Below, piece by piece: positions 1-11,814 of a stretch of DNA of 64,000 nt. Position 1 is the stretch's first letter. Every line of letters begins with the position of its first letter. The position numbers were made by a program, and so were the translations under genes. The notes under the pieces are model-generated. The model ran no database searches. It had not been told where the DNA came from and saw only the letters and a list, made by a program, of their open reading frames with translations. Location of the stretch: NCBI GenBank assembly GCA_024803745.1, contig JANJXV010000016.1, forward strand, positions 40,715,001 through 40,779,000, in the 5' to 3' direction. The stretch is from Megascapheus bottae. Taxonomy: Eukaryota; Chordata; Mammalia; Rodentia; Geomyidae.

Positions 1-375
1 TAAGCTCTAAGTCTATTAGTTCCTTGTCTGATGTATTCCTTGTAAAAAAAAAATCTTCTCCCATTCTGTGGGCTTTCTGTTTAGATTTTTAACCTACATC
101 TTTTGCCATACAGAAACTTTCCCGTTTTGCAGATAACATAATTGTGTGCTTGAAAGACCCTTTAGACTCTTCCCTCAAGTTACCAGAGCTGATTACAAAC
201 TTTGGCCAAGTAACAAGGTATAACATCAACCCAGAAAAATCAGCAGCTCTTCTGTATGTCAACAAGAAGACAGAGTGAGATCAGTAAAGAAGCCCCACTT
301 GTAATAGCCTTAAAAAGTATCTAAGGATTAACTGAAGATGTAAAGGACCTTTATATTAAGATCTTTCTTTAATGA
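1..375 (-). mobile_element. L1 ORF2 fragment with 5' inversion
   Basis: Bases 1 to about 125 read, on the minus strand, as the C-terminal region of L1 ORF2 (the segment equivalent to FCTAKETxxRVxRQPxxWEKIF). From about 126 the + strand reads as the ORF2 reverse transcriptase: FADNIIVCLKDP at 126-161, then a stretch equivalent to LLELINxFSKVxGYKIN. The upstream (RT) piece is therefore inverted relative to the downstream piece, the usual result of twin priming during L1 integration. The 3' end lies left of the window. Stop codons and frameshifts show that it is inactive. Confidence 0.8.
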
Positions 376-544
376 GTTAAAGTTTTATTAAGTGAGATAG
401 CTTGACATTTATGTATTACCTATTGTGCACGTGTACAGTTTACTATCTACTGAGATAGGCAAACTTGTGAAGCTAACACAGAAGTTGGCAATGAAATAAT
501 TGCACCCCTGAAAGCAGGGAAAGCTGTTGTCATTTTAGTTTTTT
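376..544. other. Unassigned intronic DNA between L1 fragments
   Basis: Unique-looking, AT-rich sequence. I see no repeat family, exon or regulatory motif I can name. Confidence 0.4.
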
Positions 545-675
545 TTTAAATAATATTTTTGTTGCCAGGGTTACAGTAAAAGTCATCAGGTAGTAGGTAC
601 ATTACTTCTTGAATATTGATACCCCTTCCCATCGTTTTTTTCCAATTTCCCTCCCCCCCCACACACCCTTTCTTC
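545..675 (-). mobile_element. L1 3' end (5'-truncated, antisense)
   Basis: A poly-T run is followed by the antisense L1 3'-terminal block: a gttacagt segment, a tcatcaggtagtaggtac segment, then gataccccttcccat and a C-rich stretch. The same ordered motifs occur at 15091-15321, 18965-19388 and 20006-20142. Only the 3' terminal ~130 bp is present. Confidence 0.72.
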
Positions 676-1099
676 TGAGGAATGTTTGCTGTAGATATTT
701 GTAGAAGTCTTTCAGGAAAGCATGTACATCGGGGTCAGGAAAGTGGCAATCAAAAAGTGCTCATCATGGTGTCTCAGCAGCTAGAACTCCTTGGGCCAGA
801 AAGGCCATCAGTTCCAGTCTTAGGGTTTATGGGTTCAACTCCATGTATGGAATTCACAGATCAGTCCCCTTTGTCTCCTAAATCTCTGCTCGGGGTGTTG
901 TTTTAATACACCTCGGTGGTCCTGCCTTTGGCTGATTGTGGAGATGTTTCTTGATGGCTGCTTCCAGTAGCATGAAGCTGGTCCCTGAGTGCCTTCTCCA
1001 AAATCTCCCTCTGCTCCCCATCTGCTCTGTGTCTTCTGGGGGCCCCAAACTCCCTCAGTGCACAGCTCGTGCAGTCTCCTGGATTCCTCAAGTTATCAT
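676..1099. other. Unassigned intronic DNA
   Basis: Relatively GC-rich, unique-looking sequence. A 74-codon ORF on the + strand and a 69-codon ORF on the minus strand have no recognisable domain and no splice context. I do not call a gene. Confidence 0.4.
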
Positions 1100-1330
1100 A
1101 GCACGGCACCAACCACTGAGTGTCTTGTACAACAAAAATTTATTTCCCCCCGGGGTGAGATGAGGGTGATAGCAGGATAGAGTTCGTTCTTTGTGCTCTT
1201 CCCTTCTTGTAGGAAGCAGTCCTCATGAGTGCTCCACCTGCCAGACTTCATGTAGCCCTGAAAGCCTTAGAATACCATCATATATTGAAGGTTATAGTAT
1301 TTGACCTTCTTCTGTGGGACGACTGCCTAT
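1100..1330 (+). repeat. Ancient mammalian interspersed repeat (family not named)
   Basis: Contains a degenerate form of a well-known mammalian repeat whose consensus runs through a gacTGGGTGGCTTAAACAACA block, AAATTTATT, and later an AATACCATCACATTGGGGGTTAGG block. Here caacaaaaatttattt is at 1129-1144 and aataccatcatatattgaag at 1271-1290. A related copy lies at 43484-43760 in the same orientation. I recognise the pattern but cannot name the subfamily with confidence. Confidence 0.6.
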
Positions 1331-1561
1331 CATCAATGCCCTTAATCTCTGCTCCCGCACCAGCTCACGTCGGCTCAGTGTTGCAAGCTCAGTATTCCTC
1401 GCACATGCTCTGTTAAGGAAAGTGTCACCTACTGCCTGAATGACTTCGGATGTTCTTGCTTCTCCTTGACTGTGGGAAAAAAAGAATATAGAGAAATGGG
1501 TCTGAGTGTCTCACTGACAAAGCTCTCACTGTTAGAATCTGTATTTAATCTATATTTAATT

Positions 1562-2000
1562 TTGGGTCACCCCCAAAAGGCTTATCTGCCAATAGTGGGT
1601 TTCCTGTGCATCAGTGTCCAGTGTGAGGGGGAGGATGGCTTTTGAGAAGTGTCTTGGTCGTGAGGACTGACTTCCTCCGTGACTGACACTCTGAGGAAGT
1701 AATTATTCCATGGCATTATTGGAAAGTGGTGGGAACTTCTGAACATTTGGGCTCAGGGAGGCCATGTCCTTTAGGGCTGTCTCTTTTTCTGGCTCCTTCC
1801 TTGCTCTCTGTCTCGAGACTGCCATGAGGTAAGCGTCTTGTCCTCCGTGCTCACTAGCCAAGCCCTCAATCCTTGCCTCAGGCCCAAAGCCATGGAGCGG
1901 GCTGGCTGTGAACTTCCAAACTTCTGAAGCAGTGAGCTAAAGTAAGTCTTTTCTCTTGTTAGATTATTTCCCAAAGGTGTTTTCTCACAAGGAAACACAC
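1562..2000 (+). mobile_element. MaLR / MLT1-like solo LTR
   Basis: The order of motifs follows MLT1-type LTRs. A cacccccaaaag block comes early. It is followed by ttattggaaagtggtgggaac, then tctctttttctggctccttc, then gactgccatgaggtaagc. The copy ends with a ctgaagcagtgagctaaagt block, a cttttctcttgttagattat block and a terminal tgttttctcacaagg block. No internal retroviral sequence follows, so it is probably a solo LTR. It is old and degenerate; subfamily and exact ends are uncertain. Confidence 0.62.
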
Positions 2001-3929
2001 TGGAGATGGAACACGACGTTTACGTGGATATTTTACTTTTATACACACATACTGCTTTACTAAGTAGACTATAGGCTACAGAGGCTTCGTGTCTATGGGA
2101 TCAAACTATAATCATGGTCCTTTTTGTGTCTTGGTTGAGACTGGTGCCCAAACTATACTGTCCAGCTCAAATAGTAATGTCACGACGAATCCAATTCTTA
2201 AATATCTTTTCCAGGAAATATCCTAGACTCTAAAAATAAATCAGCCAATACAAATAGAGAAAGTCCATTAGCTCCATCTCTGATTAGCTCACAGAAGGAC
2301 TAGATGTTTGGCATTTTAAAACTAAAAATGTTCCGATTCCACCAATGTCCTGTGAATCACGGGTGATGGGCAGGGGCAGAGAGGGTTTGGGTCATCCCAA
2401 ACATGTCCACAAGTGCTATACATTTTTATCAGCAAGAGGGTGGAAATACGTGCCTTGTGTTAATAGCCCAATGTGACAAATCTGGGCTTTGTCGACAAGT
2501 CCAGGTGAAGCAAGCCAGAATACCAGTTTTCTCTCCATGATAGATCATGAGCTGCTAGTGTTTCAGGAACATTTCAAGTAGGTCCTAAATATGTGCTCAG
2601 TTCCCTCCATCCATTCCCATGTGATTGTGGCACTTCATTCTTACTCACAACTGATCAGTAAGAAAACACAAATTTATTATTCATTTTTCTAAAAAAAATA
2701 TTATTTGTGTGACAGGAAGATTTTTTGCTGTACCGGAAGCTTGGAGATTATGTTTAGGCTTACAGTATTTAAAAACAAGCATCAAAAGTTGATGTAGCTG
2801 GAAATGAGATTAAACATATTTCACGTTATTACTTTGTTTCAAATTATCCAGATGTTTTTTTCTCAATTATTGACGATTAAGCATTATCTTTTGCCTTGGC
2901 CTATCTCTGCCATAAATGCTTTTAATTTTCTCTTATATTTGATAGCCCCTATGTAATATTGATAGAGGCTATCGAATGCCACATGTCTAGTGCCATTATC
3001 TGAGGGACTGTAAGAAGTCTGAGGAAGGTGTGGCTTGGGGAATCTGAGATCATTGCCTCCTAAAGAGCAGAAAATCAAGATATGGGGATTGGGATGACCC
3101 AAAGTCAGAGATCATAGTTAATCAACAGAAATGTTCCAGTAGAAGTGTTTTTCAAGGAGAATTAGTAGCATTTGAAGGCAAAACAGAATCAGGACTGTTT
3201 TTGACAAGCAATGACACATCTAGTTAAATTTTTCCAAACTGAAAATACTGAAAAGAAAAGTTAGGTGCAGGGTTGGTCATTGGAAGACAATCCAGAAGGG
3301 TTATCCTCTGCACAAAGGCCAAACATTTCTCCTTCAGAGAAAAAGAGAGAGCAAGGGGAAAGTAGAGACAGTGGTTCAGGAAGAGCTGGAGGTGAAAGCT
3401 GGGTCATGAACTTTATGTTCTCGAGACTGTCAATGCTCTTCTCCTGAATGAAATGGATTGTGGTGGGTTTCTAAATTCATTTATTTTTGTGTCTAGTTCT
3501 GCCTTAATTTCTGAGACTGACTTTTTCACACTATTTTCCCCTTTAACTTCAATGTCACTTTTATTTTTGCTTGGCATTGATATGGATTCTTTGCTTCAGC
3601 CATGGTTTCTCCTGGACGTGTCCGAATGCTTCTTCACACAACCCATGCCCCTCAAATCCAGAAAGCACTGAAGCTAAATTTCCTCCATCACTTTAGCCAC
3701 AGTCCATTCGCCATATGTTTCTTCATTCTATCCTCATCATTAAATTCACAAATTTAACAATTCATTAGAATGCCTTTGGATGTAAGAAAAGCTAAAGTGT
3801 GCAAAAAGGAAGCCATCAAAAAGCTTACCATTCAGTAAGAAAGACTCAAGAAATAAAGTTTTTAAAAAGCAGAATTTACTATTTAGAAAGCAAGTTAGTA
3901 ATGTGTACACCTTAAAAACCCAGTAAATA
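2001..3929. other. Unassigned intronic DNA
   Basis: AT-rich intronic sequence with no recognised SINE, L1 or LTR. ORFs of 60-72 codons on both strands have no domain features. Confidence 0.45.
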
Positions 3930-4130
3930 GGGCAGCGAGTTTGGCCTAGTGGTAGAGTGCTTGCCTAGCATGCATGAAGACCTGGGTTTGATTCCTTGGT
4001 ACCAAATACAGGGAAAAAAGCTGGAAGTGGTGCTGAGGCTCAAGTGGTAGAGCTCCAGCCTTGAGAAAGTCCAAGGACAGTGCTCAGGCTCTGAGTTCAA
4101 GCCCAACAGCTGGAAATTTTTTTAAAAAAA
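3930..4130 (+). mobile_element. IDL-Geo dimeric SINE
   Basis: The left monomer is ID-like and derived from tRNA-Ala: an A-box region ttggcctagtggtagagtgc is followed by cttgcctagcatgc and a B-box region gggtttgattcc. The right (Geo) monomer starts near gctggaagtggtgctgaggc and ends in an A-rich tail. Divergence is moderate. Confidence 0.88.
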
Positions 4131-5406
4131 CAACAGTACATAAATGGCTTATTCCAGTCTTTAATGTATTTTCTTAATCCCTGAGTAGGAGGCATGAGTA
4201 GAGGATGGTAGGATTGAAAAGTTGTTAGGATCAGGGAGACATTTGGAGATAATAGCTTGCAGCTTATTATGTAAATGCTTGTATTCCATAATGACAACCA
4301 CCTAATATGTCTATAAAAGGCAAGGAGAAGGGAGGAATGTACAAAAAAAGATGGATTTCTACTGTTTGCACTCTGGGGTATAAACTCCTTCATTCTATTA
4401 ATTCATGCTGATTAAAACTAAAAAAATGCATTAGAAGATTGCAAAACCGCAATGATTTTTGTGCCTCAATACAACATTAAAATTTAGGAAACTCTATTTA
4501 GATTATATAAAATTGGAATTCATGCTAGTTGCTTTGTAAGTATTAATTTTAGGATAAATTCCTCATCAAGTTAAAAATCCTAGATTTTTCATACTAAGAG
4601 TTTGGCTTCAAGGAAGTATCTTACTATAATAAAATATATTGTAAGTATACCTTTAACACTTGATTATGATTTACTGTGAACTCTTGTGAAAAACAAAACA
4701 GTTTTCTATAGCTTTGATATTGGGTCTTCTCTTATTCTTTTCTTTTCCTCCTCTTCCTGTCCTACAGCTCACCAGTGTCTTACCCCAGGCCCCCACCAGA
4801 AGTGATACCTCTCACTGAAAAACCAGGAAGCTGATTGGGACATTATGGCTATTAGGTTTTTTAAGAAACTGGCAGCCAGAATGTCAGAGAATTTCTCTTT
4901 TTGAGAAGTAGGCCACGGCCTTTTGACCTAACACTGCAATCCAACCATTTTCATTTTCTTCTGATGACCCTAGAAATGTCCAGATCACTCCTTTATTCTA
5001 CCCAGGGTTTCAGTTTTTGTCTCTGGTTCACTGTAGATAAAACATATACTTGGAGATTGTTTTCTGTTATATCCTATTGCTTGTTGAAAGCGCTGTTTAG
5101 TTTTTCTTGTGACTTTTGTAGTTTCTCAAGAAGATATTTTATTGTTCTTTGTAGGCTTACTTGTTTTTAGAAGTGGCAGGATTTTTCTTTGCTTAAATGG
5201 CTATTTGTCTTTGTTTCCTCAAACATACTTTGGGAGGAACAATTTTGAAGCCTTGATATTATGAGAAGAAAAAATTCTAGAAATCCTTCCTCCACATTAT
5301 ATAGCTTCTGGGCATGTTGCTATACCCAGCAGCATTGATGGTTACCATACCTGGTTAAATACTCAGAGGACATAGTTAGCTTATTAGATTACTTGAGAGT
5401 AAATTA
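4131..5406. other. Unassigned intronic DNA
   Basis: No repeat family or exon recognised. A short pyrimidine-rich stretch lies at about 4730-4765. Confidence 0.4.
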
Positions 5407-5640
5407 TTTTGGGGTGCCAGTTCTGGGTCTGGAATGCAGGGCCTGGGCACTATCCCTGAGTTTCTTTGGCTCATGGCTGACATTCTACCACTTGAGCCAT
5501 AGCTCCTCTTCTGACTTTTTGAATAATTAATCCAAGATGAGACTCTCTCGGGCTTTTCTTGCCCAGGCTGGCTTCCAACTGCGATTCTCAGCTACGGGCT
5601 TCTAAGTAGTGGGGATTTCAGATGAGCCGCTGGCGCCTGA
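5407..5640 (-). mobile_element. Composite SINE: 7SL-like left half + Geo right half (antisense)
   Basis: Read on the minus strand, it has a B1/Alu-like half (antisense of a block equivalent to AGCCAGCCTGGGCAAGAAAG) joined through a TTATCTCCAATTAA-type linker to the Geo half (antisense ttgagccatagctcc). It is degenerate, so relatively old. Confidence 0.82.
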
Positions 5641-7040
5641 CAAAAATCAAATATCAAACAAATGTAACTGTTATTGTCTATTTTCTGCTGTAGATAAGTA
5701 AACTTTAATGAACAGATAAGACAAAATAATGGAAAGAAGTGAGTCATTTAGTACAATCTCTTCTTTGAAAAATAGTGTCTTGAGCTCGAAGACTGAACCT
5801 GTGAGCCTCTCTGTACAGATTCTTCTTAGCTTATTAATATACCTGTCATAAAGTGAAAGTTCATTAAATACACACCACCTACCAACCAGGCATCAAGACA
5901 GTCTACTGTAGAGCTTCCTTTCATGGTGGTCTTATGACTGATTGAGACCGGCCACTCTATACAGATTGATGGCTACAAAACAGAAGTGGAGTCCTACCTA
6001 ACTCTACCTCTAAAAAAGAAAACCAAAATGCAGAATTCCTACTGAATATATATAGGTTGTCACCACCTATAAAACAGAATGAGAAGCGCAGTCCAGATTA
6101 TTCTGGACTGATACGAATCTGTTTCTATCCTATGACATTAAAACAGCAAACAGGAAAACAAACAATGATACCATTTAAAAATACTTGGTTCATTTTCATT
6201 TAATGAAATATTTTCAGATGAACATAAATTGATCAAGCCATGAACGTACTTTTGATCATTTGAAATTCCATATTAGATTGTTATACTCAACTGAAGCCAG
6301 ATCTAATGCTTTCCAAACTGGGTCCATTTGCAAATAGGTACGAAGTGAATGTGCATACTGCAGATTTCTGTTGCAGATTTTGTAAGAAATTCGTGCCACG
6401 TAAATGGTGTCAGAATCCGTGTGGATGCTGAGCGTGCACTGTGAGCTGCGATGGACATACGGCCTGGGAAGGCGACCTCTGTTGTTGGATCTCTTTTCTT
6501 AACATCCATGATCCTTCCTTAATTCTCACCCATGGCACATGAGCTTTGAGTGAATGTATCTACCTCTGTTATCCATACAAAGGAAACCTTCTCTCTACCT
6601 GAACTGTGGATGTGAGGTCTTCTTTTTCTGGTTAGCTTCGAAGTGTTCCTGACCCAGCAAAGGCCTAAGCTACGTGAGAACAAAGCAAGCTCAATGATTT
6701 CTTAGAATTCAGAGTTGCTTCCAGAGTGGAAGCACCGACTGTTCCTCCAGCCATGGCCAGAGAGTAGCAGGGCCAGAGCTGCTAGCTTATTGGGTCATCG
6801 TGCACCTTGGTTCCCAGAAAGGCTTTACTGAAAAGGTTATTGCAGAAATGATTGTACTTCTGGCGTATAAACTGTCTATCCCACCTCCAACTCTGTGGTT
6901 CCCATGAATGTATTTTGAGGATGAAAAGCCCCGATTCACTGTAAATTGTATATGCAGAGTAAAAAGTTGTGAGAAAACATAATAATAAAGCACAATCATG
7001 AAAAAGCCATCAACAAGCTCCTTTAAAAATATATCTCCAG
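5641..7040. other. Unassigned intronic DNA
   Basis: No repeat recognised. The 6300-6510 part is richer in CpG than its surroundings and holds a 68-codon minus-strand ORF without a recognisable domain. Confidence 0.4.
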
Positions 7041-7230
7041 GGCTGGGAGTTTGGCCTAGTGGTAGAGTGCTTGCCTAGCATGCACAAAGACCCAGGTTCG
7101 ATTCCTCGGTACCACATACATAGAAAAAAGCTGGAAGTGGTGCTGAACCTCAAGTGGTAGAGCTCTAGCCTTGAGAAAATCCAAGGACAGATCTCAGGCC
7201 CTGAGCTCAAGCCCAGGACTGGCAAAAAAA
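7041..7230 (+). mobile_element. IDL-Geo SINE with target-site duplication
   Basis: A near-consensus dimeric SINE beginning ggctgggagtttggcctagt and ending ggactggcaaaaaaa. It is flanked by the short direct repeat atatatctcca (at 7030-7040 and again at about 7234-7244), the expected scar of L1-machinery insertion. Confidence 0.92.
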
Positions 7231-7292
7231 ATTATATATCTCCATATTTTGTTTTTATGATTCAAGGAATACATATATGTATCCTTTACCCA

Positions 7293-7366
7293 AGGATAGA
7301 TAGATATGTATATAGATACCCATGTAGGTATATAGATATGGATATGTATGTAGATGTGTATATCTA
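7293..7366 (+). repeat. Degenerate TAGA/TATG simple repeat
   Basis: An interrupted run of gata, tagatatgtat and tagatatggat units. Low complexity. Confidence 0.7.
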
Positions 7367-7412
7367 GCTTCAGGTGTACATGAATGCATACAACTCCATT
7401 TCCTGCTTTGGG

Positions 7413-7547
7413 GGGTAATTATTTGGAGATAATAGTCTCACAGACTTTCCTTCCCCAGTTGGCTTCAAAACCAAATCCTCAGATCCCACCTTAATGAATA
7501 TCTAGCACTACAGACATGAACTACCAGTGCTATGCTTATTTCTCGAC
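7413..7547 (-). mobile_element. Composite SINE fragment, 7SL-like half (antisense)
   Basis: Contains the antisense linker (ttggagataatagtctcaca) and the antisense B1-like body (ttggcttcaaaaccaaatcc, ctcagatcccacc). The Geo half is almost absent. Confidence 0.7.
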
Positions 7548-7567
7548 TTTTAACAGTTTAAAAAAAA

Positions 7568-7801
7568 GGCCAGGTGCAGCCTGGCTCATGCCTGTAATCC
7601 TAGCTGCTCAGGAGGCTGAGATCTGAGGATCAAGGTTCAAAGCCAGCCTGGGCACAAAAGAACCTGAGACTCTTATCTCCAATTAACCTCAAGAAAACAG
7701 GAAGAAGTAGAGCTTGGCTAGAGGGTAGGGTGGTAGCCTTGAGCTGAAGAGCTCAGGGACAGTGCCCAGGCTGAATTCAAGCCTCATGACCCACGAAAAA
7801 A
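7568..7801 (+). mobile_element. Composite SINE: 7SL-like + Geo
   Basis: The left half has the 7SL signature gcctgtaatcctagctgctc, aggaggctgagatctgagga and agccagcctgggc. The linker ctcttatctccaattaacc follows. The right half carries ctcagggacagtgcccaggc and a degenerate B-box-like gaattcaagcc before an A-rich tail. Confidence 0.88.
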
Positions 7802-7966
7802 ATGTATTGATACAAAATTATTGCATATCGTTTATATATTTCAAAATTTGAATTGAATTTAATCTTACTAAGGAGAAATGTGTGTAACCGATTCTCTAAG
7901 TTTCTGTTCCTTTAGTCACACCAATTTATTCATATGAAAAAATAAAAGTTTAAAATAAAAGTTTCA

Positions 7967-8210
7967 CCAAGGAGCTGGTGGCTCATGCCTATAATCCTAG
8001 CTACTCAGAAGGTTGAGATCTGAGGCTCAAGATTTCGATCCAATACAAACAGAAAAGTCCAAAAGACTCTTATCTCCAATTAACCAGCAAAAAGACCAGA
8101 GGTGGAAGTGTGGCTCAAGCGCTACAGTGCCATTCTTGAGCAAAGAAACCCAAGGGAAGATACAAGGTTTTGAGTTCAAGCCTCAGAACTGGTATGAAAT
8201 AAGCAAAAAA
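7967..8210 (+). mobile_element. Composite SINE: 7SL-like + Geo
   Basis: Same architecture as the copy at 7568-7801: ggctcatgcctataatccta, then the linker ctcttatctccaattaacca, then a Geo half with tgtggctcaagcgctacagt and a B-box-like gagttcaagcc. The 66-codon + strand ORF here is wholly SINE sequence and not a gene. Confidence 0.87.
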
Positions 8211-9082
8211 TAAATATGAGCTCCAAATAATATCTCTTCAGCAACTGATTTCATGGTACTTAAAATGCTGTTTATAACTACTAGACATCTATGCCCTCAA
8301 GTCAGAAGTACCATTTACATAGTTAACATGAATTATTTAAGGCTTAGAGCAGGGGCACTGTATACCGCTCACTCAGGGAGTGCTTAGTTGTGTGTTACTA
8401 GTAACAATCAGCCAAAGAGAAGTTAAGAATTGCTGAAAAGAGTAGAACACTATCAGGAGTGCTGGACTTCTGAATGGAAAATATTTACTTGTCAAGTAGT
8501 TTAAGGCAGTGCATAATTTTCCACACCGTTACCTTGAATGGTTCATATGTCTCTAGAGCAGAACACAAGCTTACAATACTGAAGAATACTATTGCTCGTC
8601 ATTTTCTGACATACAATGAAGTAGATTTAACTATTTTATTGTATCCATTTGGGAAAAATAGTTGTAGCCATTGAAAGAGTATTTGCCAAAATCTCAACTA
8701 CCTACACGGCCCTGATTATGTCATTAGCTTACGTATCTTTTGTGTGATTCCATTTTGGTCTTCATTTGTACAATGTAGACCAGGTTTCCAGTGCTTCTTT
8801 TAAGGAAGAGCAAAGAGACTAGACTAGATTTTTTTTGTTTTTATGGAACAAAGATGCATTTATTATTTTAATAACAAACTATAATACAGACTATTGTGAA
8901 GCAGATGGATAAATCTAAGTAGCAACGGTCTTAAGGATTTGCGTATTGCAATAGACTATTACTTGGGAAATTAAAATTCAGAGTAATTATTTATTTTCAG
9001 TTTGTTTGGAGCTGATGGCCAATAAATACTTCTGAACAGGCTATCTAAACATACAAGCTCTGCTCGTGGTGGGGGGCGGGGC
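8211..9082. other. Unassigned intronic DNA
   Basis: AT-rich, unique-looking. No recognised repeat beyond a short T-run at about 8830-8837. Confidence 0.4.
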
Positions 9083-9290
9083 GCACATGTTCCTGGGGTT
9101 TGAACTCAGGGTCTGGTATTATCCTGAGATTTCCTGCAAAAGTCTTGTGCTCTGTCACTTGAACCACAGCCTGTACTTGGTGGCTAATTGGAGATAAGAG
9201 TCTCATGGACTTCCCTGCCTGGCATGGCATAGAATGGCAGATCTCAGCCTCCTGAGTAGCTAGGATTACAGGTGAGAGTCACTGGCACTC
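9083..9290 (-). mobile_element. Composite SINE: 7SL-like + Geo (antisense)
   Basis: Antisense Geo half (tttgaactcagggtctgg, cttgaaccacagcc), antisense linker (ttggagataagagtctca), then the antisense 7SL-like body (agcctcctgagtagctagga). Confidence 0.86.
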
Positions 9291-10533
9291 TTTAGTTATC
9301 TTCTTTTTCAACCAGATACTGGACATATCCAGCAAGAAAATGGCAGTCAGTGTACAGAGTACCAAGAGAATCTTAACCATATCCATCCCTGTGAATTGAG
9401 AAATGAGGTAGCTTTATTTCCACTATATTTCTCAGAAGAATGTTCACTCACCAAGCTGTTTTACAGAGTGAATCATACAACAGCAATGCTCAGAAAACCA
9501 AAGAGATGACTAGTACAGATCTATATTCCTAATTCGTATTTTATTTAGAGAAAACTACTGCCTTTGGGAAGATTAATATACTGCTTTTGTTGAAAATAAG
9601 CATTGGGAACTGTAAGAATTGCAACATTGTTTACATGAGAGCATAGTATCACACAGTTATTGATTTTAAATTTATGGATATCATAGGCAGTGGCAAACAG
9701 TGCTCTGAGTGTTGCTTAAATAGTTATGAGCAATATTTCCTTGTTCTGCATCTATAAGTTCCAATTCTCATAAAGCTCTTGCTGGAATATTTTACAATGT
9801 GATAACTTTGTCTTTTTTTATGGGCTATGGAAAAAATACTCAAAAGATGTGTTCTCCTTTTTCCAGGCTCTCTGGCTTCAGACCAGCCATGTCCTTATTA
9901 CTCAGCTTATAATATGTCTAGTGAGATGAGGAGCATACCTCAGGAAGGAGTTAAGGGTCTGTCTTCCGCAAGGATGAAAGTTGACTATCACATCAATGGC
10001 TAGATCAGGATCAACCAACATAGCTTCAAAATTATACCAAGATCCCAAGAGATCATACCGTAGATCTTTCCAAACCTTGGACGTGTAGTCCATCTCTCAC
10101 GCTATAAACACAGACGCAGAGTTTAAAATCTCCTCTTTGATAAATATTTGGGAAGATTACAAAAAATTTTACATAAAATTGCCTTATTTAATTCCAATGG
10201 GAAATTTATACTGCTTCCCTCCTCTTGCAAGTGTGTAGAGAAGCAGACATGAGAGGCGACATCATAGGAACATACCTCTGACATTAGGATGTCAGTTTTC
10301 GATGGATACTTGGTTGAGTCCTAAATGGAAACATGTAGGTACAGGACATTCTAGATCGTCTTTTAGACTGTGGTTTTATTTTCTGTTAGGCAGTTTATTA
10401 AGCTGATTCACAGACTAAAACAGTATATACTTGATGTTTATGACATACTAATTCTCCCTATATACCGGTGTGTGTATTGTAAATTGATCACTGTAATCGT
10501 GCTAAATAAAATCTCTGTCAACTCTTGTAGATA

Positions 10534-10534
<1 letters not shown>
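9291..10534. other. Unassigned intronic DNA
   Basis: No confident repeat call. A 63-codon minus-strand ORF at 9902-10093 has a protein-like composition but no family I can name (see findings). Confidence 0.4.

Positions 10535-10564
<30 letters not shown>
10535..10564 (+). repeat. (TG)15 microsatellite
   Basis: Uninterrupted dinucleotide run, followed by a few imperfect tg units. Confidence 0.97.
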
Positions 10565-10565
<1 letters not shown>

Positions 10566-11504
10566 CAGTGTCTGTGTGTGTCCTCGCCACACATTTAGAG
10601 AATGATTCCACTCACACACATTTTGTTCCTTCGAAGGAGAATTCATTTTTGCCTCACACATAGAGCTCTGGAGATAATGGATGAAACCTAAGGTTAAGTA
10701 AGGTATTTTTTGTCTTTTAATATCAAGGAAAATAGGAAAATTCTAAAATGTTATGGCCCTGTGTAATTTTCCAATTGGACTTCTTCCTTAAGTCCAAATT
10801 AAACCCACAGAAGATTTTTTCAAAGGCCTTCTACATGGTAATTTATCTCTTAAAATTTTAGTGAATGCAGTTATGCTCGAGAAGCAAGAAGCATGCTATT
10901 TTCTGGAATTACAGAGATTGTTTCAAATTCTCCTCTAATTTCTTCCTTATTTCCTTGTCTCTACTTTCTTTACTCATTGCTTAGATATTGGCATGGTTCT
11001 GTGTATGTCCATAACCTTATGGCTACCCTATGTTTCTCAAAAAAATTACGTAATTATCCTCCTGTACTTAAGTGGTATCTGGTGCACTTATTCAGTCCCA
11101 CATGACCCACCCAGGTCGTTCTGATCCACACGTCATCTTTGTATCATGTTGAAAATCAAGCATACGTTGTTTCTCTACATAACTCGTTAATTATATGATG
11201 TTCCCTGTTTCACATTTCCGTCCTATAGTCAATACTCACCTACTCTCTGCGTGGCTGTGGTTATATGTTAAGTCTTGGATCTTAGTAGGTGAAACCTTTC
11301 AAATTTGGTTCTGTTGGGTTTTCATTGTTGTTGCTGTCATCCTTTGGAGTCTGGGATCAAACACTCCAGGGTGCCTCTACTGCCTCCGTTCAGCCCTCAA
11401 ACTTGGTCTTTATTTACCAGGATGCATATCATTTTTCCTGCTGAACTCCTTTGTCTTCGTATTTAATGCAGTGTCTACCAGATTCTAGAAAAATTCAGTA
11501 TATA
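10565..11504. other. Unassigned intronic DNA
   Basis: Contains a 97-codon + strand ORF (11195-11488) that is hydrophobic but has no start context, splice sites or family resemblance. It is probably degenerate repeat or chance sequence. Confidence 0.35.
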
Positions 11505-11660
11505 CACACATAAACATACATTTATATGGATAACTATGTATACTTATGTATTTATTATTTCTGGTGTATATATAAGAGATATGTATATATACATGTATGT
11601 ATTACATATATGTTTATTATATTCATGTATTATATGTCTATATATAACATGTATTTGTAG
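11505..11660 (+). repeat. Degenerate TATA/CATG-rich low-complexity tract
   Basis: Repeated tatatacatgtatg and tatataagag type words with no fixed period. Confidence 0.7.
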
Positions 11661-11814
11661 TTATGGACATAGATTTGAAATGAAATGCTTTGGGCATATT
11701 TGTGAATTTAAATTTCATAGTGATCAATCATTTATTAGGTATTGAAATTTTAATATACATTCCATCTGTTACAGTTTTGTGACTAGAGAATATTCTTCCT
11801 TTTCCTTCCCAGTC

